64,000 nucleotides of DNA, taken from NCBI GenBank assembly GCA_016716475.1, contig JADJWG010000002.1:496001-560000 (forward strand), read 5' to 3'. The notes below the pieces were generated by a model. The model was not told the origin of the DNA. It saw only the letters and a program-made list of their open reading frames with translations, and made no database searches. Of the stretch, positions 26,395 through 36,130 are shown piece by piece; positions within the stretch are counted from its first letter, which is position 1; each line of letters opens with the position of its first letter. This stretch comes from Phycisphaerales bacterium (lineage in GTDB: Bacteria; Planctomycetota; Phycisphaerae; UBA1845; Fen-1342). Position numbers and translations under genes: made by a program.

Positions 26395-27572
26395 GGCAAC
26401 ACCTGTCGGTTGTACGTCTGCGTTGCCACCCCGTCGGCCGGCGACGCCGGGTAGGCCGCCGCCGTATCCGGTCCGGCCTCCGCGGGGGCCTCTTCCGACT
26501 CCGTGGGGGGCGCCTCCTCCGACGCGCCATCACGCCCGGGCAGCGGCAACGCAGTACGGCCGCTGACTTCCTTGATGAACTCGATCAGGGCGGTGATGTC
26601 GCGGTCGGAAAGCGTCGGGAACGCGGACATGACACCCGCGTAGCCCTGGACGATTTTCCGCTGCGGGTACAGGATCGATTCGCGGATGTAGTTGTCGTCG
26701 GCGATGGCCGTCGTGCCGTCCGTGAATTGACGCTGAGACTCGTACAGCCCCTTGAAGGTGGGCCCGGTCCCACCCGAGCCGTCCACCGAGTGGCAGGTGG
26801 CACAGCGGCGCGTGTACAGCAAACGGCCGATGTCGGCGTAGGTCTGGTAGCGCTGGTCCCCGAACGGGTCCGAGGCGCGCGTCAGCCAAGCCAGCCAGGC
26901 GTCGTGGGAGTCATACACCCGTACCATCGCCAGCATGGTTGAGTGACTTGTGCCGCAGTATTCCGCGCACAGGGCCAGGTAATCGCCGGGCTCCGTCGCC
27001 TCGAAATGAATGCGGTTGTAGCGGCCGGGCACCGCATCCCGCTTGATGCGGAAGGCCGGAACCCAGAAGCTGTGAATGACGTCGGCGGATTCGAGCGTCA
27101 GCCGGATCGGCTGACCCTTCGGAATGTGCAGGTCACTGTCGGAGTGTCCACCGGGGTAGTTGAATTCCCAGCCCCATTTGTAGGCCCGTACGCGGATATC
27201 CATGCCGTCGGCCGCGGGCGTCATCATGGAGACGAATCCCTTGAAGCCGGCGTAGAACATGATCACCACGAGGATCAGCGGAATGATCGACCAGGTCAGT
27301 TCCAGCGCGGTGTTGTGCGTTGCCCGCCCCGTGGCGGGGGCCCCCGGCGAGCGCATCCGGTAGCGCCAGATGAAGTAGACCATGGCAGCCACGATCAGCA
27401 CGAAGAAGAAGATCGAGACGCCCAGGATGAAGTAGAAGATGTTGTCGACCACCGGCGCGACCGACGAGGCCTGCGGAGGCATCCAGAGCGTCCGCTCCAT
27501 GTCCTCCGGCGCGATGCGCATCTGCCGTAGCGCCGGCGTGGTCGCCAGCATGTTGCCCAGCCAGTCGGTCAT
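26391..27572 (-). CDS. ctaC: Cytochrome c oxidase subunit II fused to cytochrome c (caa3 type)
   Basis: The protein has 393 residues from ATG 27572, overlapping the SCO stop. Two N-terminal membrane helices (about 46-70 and 97-118) anchor a cupredoxin domain with KWGWEFNYPGG and the CuA site ALCAEYCGTSHSTMLAMV (two Cys, Glu, His, Met). A C-terminal class I cytochrome c follows, with CATCH and the likely Met ligand near GYAGVMSAFPTL. A Glu/Pro/Ala-rich tail of about 50 residues ends the protein. It accepts electrons from ActA/ActE cytochromes and passes them to haem a through CuA. Upstream frame beyond the ATG has no support. Confidence 0.96.
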
Positions 27573-28477
27573 AGGTCCGCCATCACCACCTTGGCCCGGC
27601 GGCGGCGTTCCCGCCACCAGAGCACGGTCAGAAAAATCCCCAAGGACACGGCCGTCATCCCGCCGCCCACCTGCGCCACGCGAAAAGCGGACAACGCATA
27701 CCCCTCGCCATCGAAGTGGAAGCAGAACAGCATGATGTGGTCGAGCGGCGACCCGACCTTGCCTTCCGACGCCTCCACCAGCGAAAGACGCACGGTCCGC
27801 GGCTCATACGTCACGTTCACGAGGTAGCGGGAAATCCGTCCATCCGGTGTGCAGAGGATCAGCGCGGCGGCATGCGCCCATTCACCGCTCGACGGGTCAA
27901 AACGCACACCGAAGCCGGTCGTCTCCAGCACCGGGTCAATGCTCTGTTTGCGACCGACCAGAAAATGCCAGCCCTCCACCGCTTCCGGCCGATTGAAGTA
28001 GTCCAGGTAAGAGCGGCGCTTGGCGGCCGCGAGTTCCGGTGGTTCGAGCGGGTCAAAGCTGATCGTCAGGATGCGGTACTGCTGCCCGGGCTGCCAGTCC
28101 AAATCCCGGAGCGTATCCACCATGCTGTTGAGTTGCAGTGTGCAGAGCTGCGGGCAGCGATAATAGTTCAGTGTCAGTATGACGGGGCGCTTCCCATCGA
28201 AGTAATCACCCAGCTTCACAAGTTTGCCGGTGTGATCTCGGAAAGGGAGGTCCAGCGGCAATTGCGCACCGGTGTGCTCCGTGACTCCGACACCGACAAA
28301 GACCTCGGGTAGCGGCATGGTCCGATCCGGCGCCAGCCAGCGCGGATCACCCGGTTCTTCCGTTGTGGCGGTGGGCGGCTCGGTTGGCGCGACGTCCGCC
28401 GGCGGCGTTTGCGCAAGCAGCGGCGCACCCGCCCCAGCGGCCCATAGCGCCCACGCGAGCATCGGCACGGTGATCAT
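27569..28477 (-). CDS. SCO1/SenC-type copper chaperone with C-terminal membrane anchor
   Basis: The 302-residue protein has an N-terminal signal (MLAWALWAAGAGAPLLA), then a thioredoxin-like fold. The copper-binding Cys pair is in YYRCPQLCTLQL and the conserved His in EWAHAAALILCTPDG. A hydrophobic segment near the C terminus (VGGGMTAVSLGIFLTVLWW) followed by RERRRR anchors it, with the basic end inside. SCO proteins load copper into CuA of subunit II, which is the next gene. The start overlaps the small membrane protein's stop by four bases. Confidence 0.9.
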   Translation of the reverse strand: MITVPMLAWALWAAGAGAPLLAQTPPADVAPTEPPTATTEEPGDPRWLAPDRTMPLPEVFVGVGVTEHTGAQLPLDLPFRDHTGKLVKLGDYFDGKRPVILTLNYYRCPQLCTLQLNSMVDTLRDLDWQPGQQYRILTISFDPLEPPELAAAKRRSYLDYFNRPEAVEGWHFLVGRKQSIDPVLETTGFGVRFDPSSGEWAHAAALILCTPDGRISRYLVNVTYEPRTVRLSLVEASEGKVGSPLDHIMLFCFHFDGEGYALSAFRVAQVGGGMTAVSLGIFLTVLWWRERRRRAKVVMADL

Positions 28478-28896
28478 TCGGTATCGGATGGCTGCGTCTC
28501 CGGCGCTTTGAGCGCGGCACCTGCTCCCTCCGGCCCAACCGACGTCTCGATCTTAGGTGGGAGCCGGGGGCCGGGATCGTCTTTCACTTCTTTTGCGTAG
28601 GCGGCCATGGCCTGCGTGATGGGGATCCGCACCCGGCCGGCCTCCTCGTCGAGCCAGCGGGGTTGGAAGAGTGTCTCGCTCTGGCGGGCCCGCAGATCGA
28701 GGATCTCACGCGGCTGCCGGGCGTAGAGCTTGTCCTCGTCCTCCAGTCGCTGGGCGTGGAGGTAGAGATACTGGGCGAACAATACGATCGCCAGCAGCAG
28801 CACGGTGCCGATCAGCCCCACCCACAGCGTGGTGCCGGCACTCGGATCCGGGGTCTCGGCCCCGTGACCTTTGGGATTGTGAGCGTGTTCAGACAT
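28474..28896 (-). CDS. Small single-span membrane protein of the respiratory operon
   Basis: The protein has 140 residues from ATG 28896, overlapping the ActF stop by eight bases. One membrane helix (about 23-45, LWVGLIGTVLLLAIVLFAQYLYL) follows a short His/Gly-rich head. The rest is outside and carries FQPRWLDEEAGRVRIPITQAMAAYAKEV, a pattern often seen in small proteins of ActF/SCO neighbourhoods. It has no haem or metal motif. The function is not established; position between ActF and SCO suggests a structural role linking complex III to the oxidase. Confidence 0.75.
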   Translation of the reverse strand: MSEHAHNPKGHGAETPDPSAGTTLWVGLIGTVLLLAIVLFAQYLYLHAQRLEDEDKLYARQPREILDLRARQSETLFQPRWLDEEAGRVRIPITQAMAAYAKEVKDDPGPRLPPKIETSVGPEGAGAALKAPETQPSDTE

Positions 28897-30121
28897 TGGT
28901 AAACGACAAGGCCTCATGCAATCGTGGATCGCGTTCCGGCAGGAGGGAGACGCGGCCCATCGGTCGAACCATCGCACAGACGAACAGTCCGCCCAGCCCC
29001 ACCAGCAGGGCGAAGTCGGACACGTGCAGCGGGCTGGTGGGGGACTCGGCCCCCATCGGCCGCGGCATGACGAGATAGTAGAGATCGAGCCAATGCATCG
29101 CGAGCAGCCACAGGCCAAACAGCATCAATGTGCCGACCCGCCGCTTTGGGTAGCGCGACATGAAGAGCAGGAACGGGGCCACGAAGTGGCCGAACAGCAG
29201 TACGAGACTGACGCCGATCCACCACGTGTCACCCTGCCGCGGTCGGTACCAGACGGTCTCCTCGGGGATGTTGGCGTACCAGATCAGCAGGTACTGAGAG
29301 AAGGCGATGTAGGCCCAGAACACCACGAAGCCGAAAGCCAGCTTGCCGATGTCATGGTAATGCTCGGTCGTGATCGACCGGGTCAGCAGGCCCGCCCGCT
29401 GCACCCAGTACACGACCACCGCCAACAGGGCAAAGAAGGCCACCACGGAGCCCGAGAAGTAATACACGCCGAAGATCGTGCTGAACCAGTGCGGGTTGAG
29501 CGACATCAGTGCGTCGAACGAGAAGAACGTCACCGTCATCGCGTAGACCAGCATCCCCCAGGCGCTGACCCGCTCCATCTTCCGCGTCAGGGCCACGTCG
29601 CCGCTCTGGTCCTGAGCGACCGAGGTGCGGAAGAAGAAGCGCGCCAGCAGCACGAACGACGCGAAGTACACGATCATGCGGATGATGAAGAACGGTGCGT
29701 TCAGGTAGGTCGCCTTGTGCTGCAGCAGGGCGTCCTTCGAGACGTGCTCGGCGTTGGCCCACTCGTACACCCCCTCCATGTGCAGCAGCACCGGCACCGC
29801 CAGCGGAATCGCCAGCACCGCCAGCACCGGCATCGTGTTCATGATCAACTCGGCCAGGCGGCGCACCGATACGCTCCAGCCCGCGCGGGTCAGGTGCTGG
29901 AGCATGACGAAGAACAGCGCACCGAGCGCCAGACTCAGCACGAAGCTGAAATTCAGCAGGTACGAGCGGAAGAAGACCGTCCAGCCATCGAGCACGCCGA
30001 ACACGACACCCACCGCCACGCCCAGCAGCCCAACCACGGCCGCACCGCGCAGGACGCCACCCGCGCCGCCGGGCAGCGTTCGCACATCCATCACGGTCGC
30101 AGAAGAATTCGCGTGCGCCAT
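28889..30121 (-). CDS. actF: Alternative complex III subunit ActF (NrfD-like membrane protein)
   Basis: The 410-residue protein starts at ATG 30121, three bases after the ActDE stop. It has about ten hydrophobic helices; examples are GVVFGVLDGWTVFFRSYLLNF, VLAVLAIPLAVPVLLHM, LNAPFFIIRMIVYFASFVLLARFFF, FDALMSLNPHWFSTIFGVYYFSG and YHDIGKLAFGFVVFWAYIAFSQYLLIWYANIPEE. The last two motifs are typical of ActF, the quinol-oxidising complex's smaller NrfD-like subunit. ACIII replaces the bc1 complex in many bacteria, including planctomycetes. Confidence 0.9.
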   Translation of the reverse strand: MAHANSSATVMDVRTLPGGAGGVLRGAAVVGLLGVAVGVVFGVLDGWTVFFRSYLLNFSFVLSLALGALFFVMLQHLTRAGWSVSVRRLAELIMNTMPVLAVLAIPLAVPVLLHMEGVYEWANAEHVSKDALLQHKATYLNAPFFIIRMIVYFASFVLLARFFFRTSVAQDQSGDVALTRKMERVSAWGMLVYAMTVTFFSFDALMSLNPHWFSTIFGVYYFSGSVVAFFALLAVVVYWVQRAGLLTRSITTEHYHDIGKLAFGFVVFWAYIAFSQYLLIWYANIPEETVWYRPRQGDTWWIGVSLVLLFGHFVAPFLLFMSRYPKRRVGTLMLFGLWLLAMHWLDLYYLVMPRPMGAESPTSPLHVSDFALLVGLGGLFVCAMVRPMGRVSLLPERDPRLHEALSFTNV

Positions 30122-30124
30122 CGG

Positions 30125-31411
30125 CTACCTCTGAATCCGCAGGGCTTCGCGCTGCTCGGGCGTCAGATCATCCGGGGAACCGGCTTCGGCCCGCTGCAAG
30201 GCGCGGACGTAGGCGACGATCGCCCAGCGGTCGGCTGGTGGGATCTGGTCGCCGTACGGGGGCATCGAACGTATGCCGTTCGCGATCGTGTTGTACAGGT
30301 GGCCATCGGGCCGCGCGACCACCGTCTCCATGAGCATCGAGGTGGGCTGCACCCACGAGTTCGTGTCGAGTTTCTGGGCCCGGGCGTGGACGATGCCCTC
30401 GCCTCGGCCGTCGATTCCGTGGCAGGGGGCACAGTAAATCATAAAACGTTGCTGCCCGCGCTCCAGGAATGCCAGATCCACGGCGACCTCTGCCGGGAAG
30501 CCGGTTCCGAAATCGGCCCCGATGCGCCCGGTCAGAAAGTATCGGCCGCCGTCCAGATCGCCCCGGGCGATCGTACCGGTCACGATGCCGCGGCTGGCCC
30601 GCTGGTCAGCGAAGAAGGTGTTGAGCTGCTGGCTCTTGAAGCGCTCCTGATTGTCCATGTCCTGGATGATGTGGATGCGCGGCTCGGTCGAACGTGAGAC
30701 GCGCGCCTTCGCAACCACCAGCGGCGGAATCAGCAGCAGCGTCAGAATGAACAGTCCCACCACCTGGAACACCTTGGGAAAGCTCGTGGGTCCGGGCAGC
30801 TCCTCGATGCGCTCCGGGGCGGTGCCGCCGAGACTTTGCAGCAGTTGTACCGTTTTCTGCTCGTGAAACTTCGGATCGGCCGTTTCGATCGCCAGGAAAA
30901 ACCGGTCGTTCGTCACGCGGCGGAAGCGGGCCGAGCCAAAGAGCGGGTTGTGGTGCCACGGCAGGTTGTTCAGAGCGAACATGCCGAAAACCGCCCCGAA
31001 GGCCGCCAGCAGCACCGTCGTCTCGAAGATGACCGGGATATTCGCCGGAAGACTGAACTCGGGTTTGCCGCTGACGAGGTAGTTGTAGCCCTGCAGAAAG
31101 GCCGGCAGATTGAGCCACGCGAAGAGGTCCGGACTCGTTGCGTTCGTGTACCACGCCAACAGCAGCCCATTCAGACAGCCGAACGCGCCCAGGGCAAAGA
31201 CGATCCAGGGCAGCCGTGTCATGCGGATGCCCATCGCCTCGTCGATCCCATGCACCGGGAACGGCGAGAAGGTGTCCCACTTCCGGTAGCCGGCGTCGCG
31301 CACCTTTTCCGCCGCACCCAGCAAGGCGCCAGGCGATTCGAACTCGACCAGCAAGGCGCGCAGGGGGCGCGGTCCGGTGGGGGGGCCGACCTGGGGGGCG
31401 GGCGTGCTCAC
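30125..31411 (-). CDS. actDE: Alternative complex III ActD-ActE fusion (DUF3341 + mono-haem cytochrome c)
   Basis: The 428-residue protein starts inside the ActC stop (four-base overlap). Residues 1-180 match ActD/DUF3341: LLVEFESPGALLGAAEKVRDAGYRKWDTFSPFPVHGID, two membrane helices (LPWIVFALGAFGCLNGLLLAWY; PVIFETTVLLAAFGAVFGMFAL), and NDRFFLAIE. A further helix (about 220-240) leads to an ActE-like cytochrome c with CAPCH and the distal Met in GIRSMPPYGDQI. The two are separate genes in many ACIII operons. Fusion would fix the mobile haem domain to the membrane subunit. Confidence 0.92.
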   Translation of the reverse strand: MSTPAPQVGPPTGPRPLRALLVEFESPGALLGAAEKVRDAGYRKWDTFSPFPVHGIDEAMGIRMTRLPWIVFALGAFGCLNGLLLAWYTNATSPDLFAWLNLPAFLQGYNYLVSGKPEFSLPANIPVIFETTVLLAAFGAVFGMFALNNLPWHHNPLFGSARFRRVTNDRFFLAIETADPKFHEQKTVQLLQSLGGTAPERIEELPGPTSFPKVFQVVGLFILTLLLIPPLVVAKARVSRSTEPRIHIIQDMDNQERFKSQQLNTFFADQRASRGIVTGTIARGDLDGGRYFLTGRIGADFGTGFPAEVAVDLAFLERGQQRFMIYCAPCHGIDGRGEGIVHARAQKLDTNSWVQPTSMLMETVVARPDGHLYNTIANGIRSMPPYGDQIPPADRWAIVAYVRALQRAEAGSPDDLTPEQREALRIQR

Positions 31412-32877
31412 CGCTTATCCTCCTGCGGGCCGTCGTATTCATCCGGGTTGTAGTCGAACGACCGCGTCGTCGGCACATGGCCGGGTGCGTGTGGGTGCGG
31501 GTCGGCGTGTGGCATGATCGTCTTCACTTCGGCCATCGCGACCATCGGCAGAAACCGGCAGAAGAGCAGGAACAGGGTGAAGAACAGCCCGAAGCTGCCG
31601 GCCAGTGTCAGCCAGTCGATCAGCGTCGGCCAGTAGTAATGCCAGTTCGCCGGCAGGAAGTCCTCGGAGAGCGACGTCACCACGATCACGAAGCGCTCGA
31701 ACCACATCCCGATGTTCACGGCCATCACGATGCAGAACATCACGACCAGGTTCTGCCGCGCCCACTTGAACCAGAAGAGCTGTGGCAGGATCACGTTGCA
31801 CGTGATCATCGTCCAGTAGGCCCAGGCGTACGCGCCCAGCGCGCGGGTCTTGAAGATGTACTCCTCGTACTTGTTGCCGCCATACCAGGCGATGAACTTC
31901 TCCATCAGGTACGCGTAGCCCACGATCAGGCCGGTCACGAGGATGATCTTGCAGCAGTTCTCCAGGTGCCGCTTGGTGATGATGTTCTTGAGGCCGAACA
32001 GTTCCCGCGCCGGGATGGCCAGCGTCACCACCATCGCGAAGCCGCCGAAGATCGCCCCCGCCACGAAGTACGGGGGGAAAATCGTCGTATGCCAGCCGGG
32101 AAGCTGCGAAACCGCAAAGTCGAAACTCACGACCGAATGCACGCTCAGGACCAGCGGCGTCGCCAGGGCGGCCAGCAGCAGGTAGGCCCGCTCGAAGCGA
32201 TGCCAGTGCCGTGAGGAGCCCGTCCAGCCGAGGGCAAACAGGCCGTAGAAGAACTGCCCCATCCGGCTCTTGGCTCGATCTCGCAGCGTCGCCAGGTCTG
32301 GAATCATGCCCACGTACCAGAACAGCAGCGAGACCGTCGCGTACGTGCTCACCGCGAACACGTCCCACAGCAGCGGGCTGCGAAACTGCGGCCACATGCC
32401 CATCTGGTTGGGCACGGGTGCCAGCCAGTAGGCCAGCCACATCCGGCCGACGTGAATCCCGGGGAAGATACCCGCACACATGACCGCGAAGATCGTCATG
32501 GCTTCGGCGAACCGGTTGATGCTGGTGCGCCACTTCTGGCGGAACAGGAACAGGATCGCCGAGATCAGGGTGCCGGCGTGGCCGATGCCGACCCAGAAGA
32601 CGAAGTTGACAATTGCGAGACCCCAACTCGTGGGGTTGTTCACGCCCCAGACACCCACGCCGTTGACGGCGAGGTAGCCGATCGCGCCACCGAGCACGGC
32701 CAGGAGCGACACCGAGATGATGAACGCGATGTACCACGCGCGCGGCGGATGCGGCGCCTCCCACGGCCCGACGGCGACTTCCGTCAGGGTGGTGTAGTCG
32801 TGCCCGCCGGTGATCAGCACAGGCCGCTGCCCGGGGATCTCGCGGGTGTTGTCAAATTCGCCGCTGATTGCTGCCAT
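31408..32877 (-). CDS. actC: Alternative complex III subunit ActC (NrfD/PsrC family)
   Basis: The 489-residue protein starts at ATG 32877. It is polytopic, with about ten helices. Diagnostic segments are WYIAFIISVSLLAVLGGAIGYL, GIGHAGTLISAILFLFRQKWRTSINRFAEAMTIFAVMCAGIFPGIHVGR, VHSVVSFDFAVSQLPGWHTTIFPPYFVAGAIFGG and NVILPQLFWFKWARQNLVVMF. The GHAGTLIS and HSVVSFDFA regions line the quinol site in the family. A His/Asp-rich cytoplasmic C terminus (HADPHPHAPGH) follows. It is the main quinol-binding membrane subunit. Confidence 0.94.
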   Translation of the reverse strand: MAAISGEFDNTREIPGQRPVLITGGHDYTTLTEVAVGPWEAPHPPRAWYIAFIISVSLLAVLGGAIGYLAVNGVGVWGVNNPTSWGLAIVNFVFWVGIGHAGTLISAILFLFRQKWRTSINRFAEAMTIFAVMCAGIFPGIHVGRMWLAYWLAPVPNQMGMWPQFRSPLLWDVFAVSTYATVSLLFWYVGMIPDLATLRDRAKSRMGQFFYGLFALGWTGSSRHWHRFERAYLLLAALATPLVLSVHSVVSFDFAVSQLPGWHTTIFPPYFVAGAIFGGFAMVVTLAIPARELFGLKNIITKRHLENCCKIILVTGLIVGYAYLMEKFIAWYGGNKYEEYIFKTRALGAYAWAYWTMITCNVILPQLFWFKWARQNLVVMFCIVMAVNIGMWFERFVIVVTSLSEDFLPANWHYYWPTLIDWLTLAGSFGLFFTLFLLFCRFLPMVAMAEVKTIMPHADPHPHAPGHVPTTRSFDYNPDEYDGPQEDKR

Positions 32878-32921
32878 CGTTCACCTGGAACCTCAGTCTA
32901 TGCGACCTGTCCGCGTTGCGC

Positions 32922-35900
32922 TCAGGTGTGCTCCTGGACGTCGCCGTATCCGGTGGCCGGCTCATGCACAGGGTTGCGCAGCCGCGCCAGGTACGTCGTG
33001 CGGGGCTTGGTGTTCAGTTCCGCCAGTAAACCGTACGAGCGGCTGTGCGTCTGGAGTTTGGCCACGCGGCTCTCAGGGTCGTTCAGATCGCCGAAGACAA
33101 TGGCCCCGGTCGGGCAGGCCTGCGCACAGGCGGGCGTGATCAGCCCATCTGGAATGCGTGACCACCCGTGGCGGTTTTTCATCTTGATTTTTGCCCGTGT
33201 GATCCGCTGGGTGCAGTAGGTGCACTTCTCCATGACGCCGCGTGTTCGGACGGTCACTTCCGGGTTGAAAACCATCTTCTCCAGGTCGCTCACGGGTTGC
33301 TTCTTCAGCTCGCCGGGGAAGATGTTCACGCCACCCTTGGTGGAGCGCTCCGTCGTGCCCTGCGACCGCGGATGATGCGGGCCGTGATGGTTGTAGAACC
33401 AATTGAAGCGGCGGACCTTGTAGGGGCAGTTGTTGGAGCAGTACCGCGTGCCGATGCAGCGGTTGTAGACCATCACGTTCAGCCCCTCGGTGTCGTGCAC
33501 CGTCGCCGCCACCGGGCAGACCTGCTCGCACGGCGCATTCTCACAGTGCACACACGCCACCGGCTGGTGCACGACGCGCACGTTCGGTGCGGTGGGTTCT
33601 CCCTGGAAATAGCGGTCCACGCGAATCCAGTGCATCTCCCGCCCCATCGCCACTTCATCCTTGCCCACGACGGGGATGTTGTTCTCCGCCTGGCACGCGA
33701 CCACGCATGTTCCGCAACCGATGCACGCCGACAGGTCGATCGTCATCCCCCACTTGTGATCGTTGTATGCACGTTCCTGCCAAAGCGATTCGAGTTGCGG
33801 CAGATGCACCACATGCGCGGCGAAATCGGGGTGTGACTGGTAGTGTTTCAGGGTCGCCTCGCGGAACAGTTCCGGAATGCGCCGCTGAATCTCCTTGTCG
33901 CCCACGGCGGACCGGATCGCGTGGTGATCCTGGGTGCCAACCAGTTTGTGCAGCCGCCCGGCCGGTTCAAGTCGCGCGCCACCGATACTGTACTGGCTAA
34001 GCGCTGACCGCAGCCGGAAGGTGTCGAAGCCGACGCCCTCCGCCACCGCCCCGGCGCCCGCTCCGCGACCGTAACCCAGTGGCAGGGTCACAGCCCCGAC
34101 GGCATGTCCGGGCAGGATGTATGCAGCGATTTCCAGCTCGCGGCCGCCCACCAGCACGCGCACCACTTCGCCATTACGCCGCAGCCCCATCGTCGCGGCA
34201 TCCGCCGGTGCGATCAGGGCGGCGTTGTCCCAAGTGAGTTTCGTGATTGGATCAGGCCACTCCTGCAGCCAACTGTTGTTGGCGAAGCGGCCGTCATGCA
34301 CACTGTAGTCGGCGCAAAAGGCGAGCTCGAAGCCGTCGGTCATCCGGCCGGGCGCCGGCAATTCAAAGGACCGCAGTGCCGGTGTTTCCGTAATCCAGCC
34401 GCTGTTCGCCACTACGCCATCGTGCAGCGCCTCCCGCCAGGCCTCCTCGGAATCGGCCGCGCCCGCGGCAAGCTCACTCCGAAATGTCGTGCGCACCAGA
34501 TCGTGTCCGCGGTTCTCCGGCAAGCCCAGCAGCATGGCGAGAACTTCCGCGGGCGTACGGCCGGCTTCGCTGCGCCCCTCGAACAAGGGTGCGATCAGCG
34601 GCTGCACGATGCTGGCCGTACCATCCCAAGCCCGGGCATCCGCCCACGCTTCGAGGTAGTGCAGTTCGGGCAAGTGCCACGCACAGGCCTGCGAGGTTTC
34701 GTTGTCGTACAAACTGAGGTGGATCGAAAGCGGGATCTGGAGGAAAAGCTCGCGGAACTGTGGGGTTGCCGGCGCATCCGCGAGCGGATTGCCGCCGAGG
34801 ATCAGCAGAGTTCCGACTTCCCGTGCGATGACCTTGGATGCGAGTTCTTCCCACGCAGCGGCCATGTTCGGCGGGGCGGGTTCGGGCACGTAGGTGACCG
34901 TCTTGCCGGTCGCATCCAGCTTGGTATTGAGCGCATGTGCGACGGCATGCACCGCCCCCGGCTGGCCAGTACCAACGAGGACAACGGCCCTACCTTGGTG
35001 GCTGCGCAGGTCCGCCACGAGATCGTCGAACCGGGCCGGTGAGAGCGGCAGTTTCACCTCCGGCGCTGGGCCATCTGCGATGACATGATGCAGGTGCCGC
35101 GCCAGGGCTTCGATCTCGCTGGGCCGCAGCGGAACGCGCTCATCGGCGACGGAGCCCGTGACACTGTTCGTAGTCTCGAAGCTCCACAAGCGGCTCATCC
35201 GCCCATCCGTGGCGTGCCGCCCCTCGGCGAAGTCGGCTGCATACCGCACGGATGCCGGATGCCTGACGAGGAAATCCGCGTCCAGCGAAACGATGACGGC
35301 GGCGCGCTCCAGGTGGTGAATGGCCCGCAGCGGCCTTCCGAACGCGAGTATCGCGCCGTCAATCTCATGATCCCGCGCGAGCGGCTGGTACTCCACCCAA
35401 CGGGCCTCTGGAAACGCGGCGGTAAACTCACGCCGCAACCGGCTGAAGGTCGGGGCTGGGGAGTGAGTCGCCAGCACGAACATGCCGGCCCCCGCGCCGC
35501 GCAGCGCCTGAAAATGTGGTCCAACCGCTCCGGTAAATTCGCGCCAGGAACGGGTGATGGCATCCACATTACTGCCCCGCAAGCGCCTTTCCACCAGCCG
35601 CGTGCTTCGATCCGGGTCGTACAGCGACAGGATGCTGGCCTGCTGAAACGTGTTGCTCCGCCCGCGGCTGAACGGGTGCTTGTCATTCCCGTCGACCTTG
35701 ACCGGCCGGCCGTCGTAGCTCGTCGCGAGCAAGCCGGTGGCCACGCCGTCCAGTTCCAGCGCGGTGGCATACTCCACCGGTTCGCCCGGAATTCGGTTAA
35801 CGGGCTGCTGTGTGGCGGGGACGATCAGTTCTTTGGGCCATCGGCACCCGGTAAGTCCCGCCAGTGCAAATGAAGCGCCCATGACCTGCAGGAACCGGCG

Positions 35901-36038
35901 ACGGCTCGTCGAGGCCTTGAGTTCAGGCGCCAGGCCCGGGAACTCCGCCTCGACAAACTGCCGGAACTCGGGGGTATCCGCCAACTCATCGAGACTGCGC
36001 CAGTAGCCGGGAGTGTCATTTCGCGTAACAGCAGGCAT
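32922..36038 (-). CDS. actB: Alternative complex III subunit ActB (molybdopterin-like plus iron-sulfur)
   Basis: The protein has 1038 residues from ATG 36038; 14 upstream in-frame codons are not needed. A Tat-type signal (RRRFLQVMGASFALAGLTGC) at 46-65 ends in a lipobox, so it is exported folded and may be a lipoprotein. The first about 720 residues resemble the molybdopterin oxidoreductase fold (for example LILGGNPLADAPA). The last 280 are a multi-cluster ferredoxin domain with CIGCGTCVVACQAENNIP, CVHCENAPCEQVCPVAA, CIGTRYCSNNCPYKVRRF, and CTYCTQRITRAK with a later CAQACPTGAI. In ACIII, ActB carries Fe-S clusters but no molybdenum cofactor. The gene begins the electron wire from quinol to ActA. 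Confidence 0.95.
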   Translation of the reverse strand: MPAVTRNDTPGYWRSLDELADTPEFRQFVEAEFPGLAPELKASTSRRRFLQVMGASFALAGLTGCRWPKELIVPATQQPVNRIPGEPVEYATALELDGVATGLLATSYDGRPVKVDGNDKHPFSRGRSNTFQQASILSLYDPDRSTRLVERRLRGSNVDAITRSWREFTGAVGPHFQALRGAGAGMFVLATHSPAPTFSRLRREFTAAFPEARWVEYQPLARDHEIDGAILAFGRPLRAIHHLERAAVIVSLDADFLVRHPASVRYAADFAEGRHATDGRMSRLWSFETTNSVTGSVADERVPLRPSEIEALARHLHHVIADGPAPEVKLPLSPARFDDLVADLRSHQGRAVVLVGTGQPGAVHAVAHALNTKLDATGKTVTYVPEPAPPNMAAAWEELASKVIAREVGTLLILGGNPLADAPATPQFRELFLQIPLSIHLSLYDNETSQACAWHLPELHYLEAWADARAWDGTASIVQPLIAPLFEGRSEAGRTPAEVLAMLLGLPENRGHDLVRTTFRSELAAGAADSEEAWREALHDGVVANSGWITETPALRSFELPAPGRMTDGFELAFCADYSVHDGRFANNSWLQEWPDPITKLTWDNAALIAPADAATMGLRRNGEVVRVLVGGRELEIAAYILPGHAVGAVTLPLGYGRGAGAGAVAEGVGFDTFRLRSALSQYSIGGARLEPAGRLHKLVGTQDHHAIRSAVGDKEIQRRIPELFREATLKHYQSHPDFAAHVVHLPQLESLWQERAYNDHKWGMTIDLSACIGCGTCVVACQAENNIPVVGKDEVAMGREMHWIRVDRYFQGEPTAPNVRVVHQPVACVHCENAPCEQVCPVAATVHDTEGLNVMVYNRCIGTRYCSNNCPYKVRRFNWFYNHHGPHHPRSQGTTERSTKGGVNIFPGELKKQPVSDLEKMVFNPEVTVRTRGVMEKCTYCTQRITRAKIKMKNRHGWSRIPDGLITPACAQACPTGAIVFGDLNDPESRVAKLQTHSRSYGLLAELNTKPRTTYLARLRNPVHEPATGYGDVQEHT

Positions 36039-36130
36039 GTTCTCGCCCGTTTGGAGACGGCCGGGTCGGCCGCGAGTCACCGGCCGCAGCCGGACGAATC
36101 ATAAGTTGTCAGCAGTGCGACTCCGGTCGC

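Noticed and set aside
28916..30697. Plus-strand open frame of 593 codons opposite ActF and ActDE
   Set aside because: It mirrors the high-GC codon pattern of the minus-strand genes and encodes only low-complexity His/Arg/Glu-rich sequence.
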